Of a DNA stretch of 7,561 nt, positions 6,093 through 7,561 are shown one piece after another (within the stretch, counting starts at the first letter, position 1; every line of letters begins with the position of its first letter). A program made the position numbers and the translations under genes. The DNA comes from Candidatus Zixiibacteriota bacterium (lineage in GTDB: Bacteria > Zixibacteria > MSB-5A5 > GN15 > PGXB01), in NCBI GenBank assembly GCA_026397495.1, contig JAPLUS010000141.1:1-7561 (forward strand). The letters run 5' to 3'. A model generated the notes under the pieces. It did not search any database and was not told the origin of the DNA. It worked only from the letters and a program-made list of their open reading frames with translations.

Positions 6093-6914
6093 ATGCCGGG
6101 CCGCATTGATCTGCATATTCACACCTGCTATTCCGATGGACTTTCATCCCCAAAAGAGATAGTGGAAATCGTTCGCCGCAAGAGGCTCTGTGCCTTCTCG
6201 ATATGTGATCACGACACCTTGCATGGCTATTGGGAGACAAAGAAAATTCTTATCGAGGGCGATCCGGAATTGGTGCCGGGAGTTGAATTGTCAGTCGGAA
6301 GGGATTTTGAGGATATTCATATATTGGGTTACTATTTCAACCCGGAATCATCCCCTCTTAGCGAAGCCCTTGAAGATTTTCGCGGCCGCCGTAATAGGCG
6401 GGGTCAGGAAATGTTATCGCGATTGAAGAAGGTCGGGATTGACATTACTCTTGAGGCCGTTAAGAAAATAGCCGGTGAATCGGCCATTGGCCGGCCGCAT
6501 ATTGCCGATGCCATGCTGAAAGCGGGCGCTATAAAAAATTATGAAACCGCATTCATACGATATATCGGCCATGATTGTCCGGCTTATGTGCCAAAAGAGA
6601 ATCTAACTCCCGTTGAGGCCTTTAATTTGATCCATAAGGCCGGCGGTCTGGCTTTTCTGGCGCATCCCGGTATCGGTAATGTTGCTGCTCATATCAATGA
6701 ATTTTTGGAATTGGGTCTTGATGGTATAGAAATTTATCACCCCAGACATGGTAGCCGACTCCGGCGGGAATTCTCAAACATCGTTATCAATCACGCCATT
6801 TTAGGAAGTGGCGGTTCTGATTATCATGGCCGCGAGGGACGATACAGTATGATCGGTTCTCAATCGGTGCCTGATGAATATTTAACGGCCCTTAAAGGGC
6901 GGCTAAAAAGATAG
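6093..6914 (+). CDS. PHP-domain metal-dependent phosphoesterase (YciV/RnmA-TrpH type)
   Basis: The 273-residue protein is a PHP phosphoesterase, expected to hold a cluster of divalent metals and to cleave phosphate from small nucleotides or RNA ends. Metal-ligand candidates are H8, H10 and D15 in DLHIHTCYSDG (6-16), H40 and D41 in CDHDTL (38-43), E65 in GVELS (63-67), H76 in HILGYYF (76-82), H135 in GRPHIA (133-138), H191 in LAHPG (189-193), and D243 and H245 in GSDYHG (241-246). This pattern and the length fit the E. coli YciV (RNase AM) and chromobacterial nucleotide phosphatase group (about 290 residues), not the long PHP domain of DNA polymerases. A 3',5'-bisphosphate nucleotidase, AMP phosphatase or 5'-end-trimming RNase role is possible. 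The ATG directly follows the ftcD TAA, without a clear binding site, so it is probably translated by coupling. No membrane segment is seen. The family is sure, the substrate open. Confidence 0.88.
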   Translation: MPGRIDLHIHTCYSDGLSSPKEIVEIVRRKRLCAFSICDHDTLHGYWETKKILIEGDPELVPGVELSVGRDFEDIHILGYYFNPESSPLSEALEDFRGRRNRRGQEMLSRLKKVGIDITLEAVKKIAGESAIGRPHIADAMLKAGAIKNYETAFIRYIGHDCPAYVPKENLTPVEAFNLIHKAGGLAFLAHPGIGNVAAHINEFLELGLDGIEIYHPRHGSRLRREFSNIVINHAILGSGGSDYHGREGRYSMIGSQSVPDEYLTALKGRLKR

Positions 6915-6917
6915 GGA
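6913..6917 (+). promoter_or_regulatory. Ribosome binding site AGGGA supporting a TTG start at 6924
   Basis: AGGGA overlaps the TAG stop of the PHP gene and lies 6 bases before TTG at 6924. This spacing, and the signal peptide that begins there, favour the TTG as the start; no in-frame ATG precedes the hydrophobic segment. Confidence 0.6.
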
Positions 6918-6923
6918 CCCGGA

Positions 6924-7561
6924 TTGAAACGATTGTTTTTTTTATGGATTATTCTGTTGACCCTGCTGCCGGTGATAGCAAAAGCCGAAACGGCATCGGA
7001 ACAATATCAAAGGGATTTGGTTGACCGGCTGATGTACCTGCGCGGGCAAGGAGCCAGGCCGCTGTCATTACAGGAGGCCGGAGAGACTCCTCACTGCGGT
7101 ACCACGCTTATGTTTGAGGCCTCACTCAATTATCGCTATCTGAGTGATCCCTACCGGTCATTGGCCCGCCAGCTTTTTGGGCGCCCACCTTTGCCGGATT
7201 CCTCTGTTTCCCCCCGAAATCATTTCCGCATCCATTATACCACAACCGGTCCTGATTCCGTCTATCAGCCGCATGTAGATTTGGGCGACGGTCGGGGAGG
7301 CGGTCCCAATGGAATTCCCGATTATATAGATAGTGTCGCTCTGATTGCCGATTCGGTCTATGTTTTTGAAGTTGAACATCTTGGATATATGGCGCCTCCT
7401 TCCGATGAATTTTATCCGGCCGGAGGAGATTCCCTCTATGATATCTATGTTGTTAATTTGGGGGGCGGTTATTATGGGGCAACCACAAGAGATGAGGCCA
7501 TTGACGGCGATCCGCAACGGTGGACGTCCTTTATTGAACTTGAAAATGATTTTAGTGAACT
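6924..7561 (+). CDS. Exported protein, N-terminal part of putative MXAN_6640-family metalloprotease (3' end outside window)
   Basis: An open frame runs from TTG at 6924 off the window end, giving 212 complete residues. Residues 1-21 form a Sec signal peptide: K2 R3, the hydrophobic run LFFLWIILLTLLPVI, then AKA, with likely cleavage after A21. The mature region includes HFRIHYTTTGPDSVY (100-114), NGIPDYIDSVALIADSV (129-145), LGYMAPPSDE (153-162), GGDSLYDIYVVNLGGGYYG (167-185) and TSFIELENDF (201-210). This order resembles secreted proteins annotated as MXAN_6640 family putative metalloproteases, which I recall from myxobacteria and candidate phyla such as Zixibacteria. The zinc-binding HExxH expected in such proteins would come just beyond the window, so activity cannot be judged. 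An acidic, Asp/Gly-rich stretch (118-136) could bind calcium. The TTG start, 9 bases after the PHP stop, suggests read-through from the upstream genes. A run of eight T's (6936-6943) lies in the signal-peptide codons. Confidence 0.7.
   Translation, partial: MKRLFFLWIILLTLLPVIAKAETASEQYQRDLVDRLMYLRGQGARPLSLQEAGETPHCGTTLMFEASLNYRYLSDPYRSLARQLFGRPPLPDSSVSPRNHFRIHYTTTGPDSVYQPHVDLGDGRGGGPNGIPDYIDSVALIADSVYVFEVEHLGYMAPPSDEFYPAGGDSLYDIYVVNLGGGYYGATTRDEAIDGDPQRWTSFIELENDFSE

Noticed and set aside
6888..6900. GCCC-TTAAA-GGGC hairpin near the end of the PHP gene
   Set aside because: The stem is only 4 bases, it lies in coding sequence, and the T-run 35 bases later is in the next gene's signal peptide. 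This is not a credible terminator.
7158..7517. Antisense 119-codon open frame
   Set aside because: It lies opposite the exported protein gene, whose frame has a signal peptide and recognisable conserved patches. The antisense translation shows no family motif, and it would be the only gene on the minus strand.

Overview
This 7,561-base window is a gene-dense stretch of a bacterial chromosome. Nine protein-coding genes all lie on the + strand with almost no space between them: the gaps run from 1 to 18 bases, and one pair overlaps by 29 bases. No RNA gene, mobile element, CRISPR array or convincing terminator was seen. The first gene is cut at its 5' end and the last at its 3' end. Double-membrane (diderm) traits (a lipoprotein with a SPOR domain, two exported proteins, GDP-mannose synthesis), the moderate base composition and the family mix (DUF3108, a deoxyhypusine-synthase-like protein, an exported protein resembling MXAN_6640-type putative metalloproteases) suggest a Gram-negative bacterium of the FCB-like or candidate-phylum type, for example Zixibacteria. 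This placement is an inference from gene content and was not tested by any search.

Layout: (1) 1-1073, a mannose-1-phosphate guanylyltransferase lacking only its first residues. (2) 1081-1674, a small SPOR-domain lipoprotein. (3) 1646-2278, a Sua5/YrdC-type threonylcarbamoyl-AMP synthase overlapping the SPOR gene. (4) 2281-2772, a low-molecular-weight phosphatase with the P-loop typical of YwlE arginine phosphatases. (5) 2780-3595, an exported DUF3108 protein. (6) 3597-4550, a protein that looks like a divergent member of the deoxyhypusine synthase fold. (7) 4569-6092, a fused glutamate formimidoyltransferase / formimidoyl-THF cyclodeaminase. (8) 6093-6914, a PHP-domain phosphoesterase. (9) 6924 to beyond the window, an exported protein, probably the N-terminal part of a putative metalloprotease.

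Spacing and overlap suggest one long transcription unit or several translationally coupled ones. The functions are mixed: envelope (1, 2, 5, 9), translation and protein quality control (3, 4), and folate/histidine and nucleotide metabolism (7, 8). The Sua5-YwlE pair recalls the ywlC-ywlE neighbourhood of Bacillus subtilis. The least explained gene is the deoxyhypusine-synthase-like one, because bacteria generally lack the eIF5A substrate and the protein seems to lack the catalytic lysine motif of true deoxyhypusine synthases.
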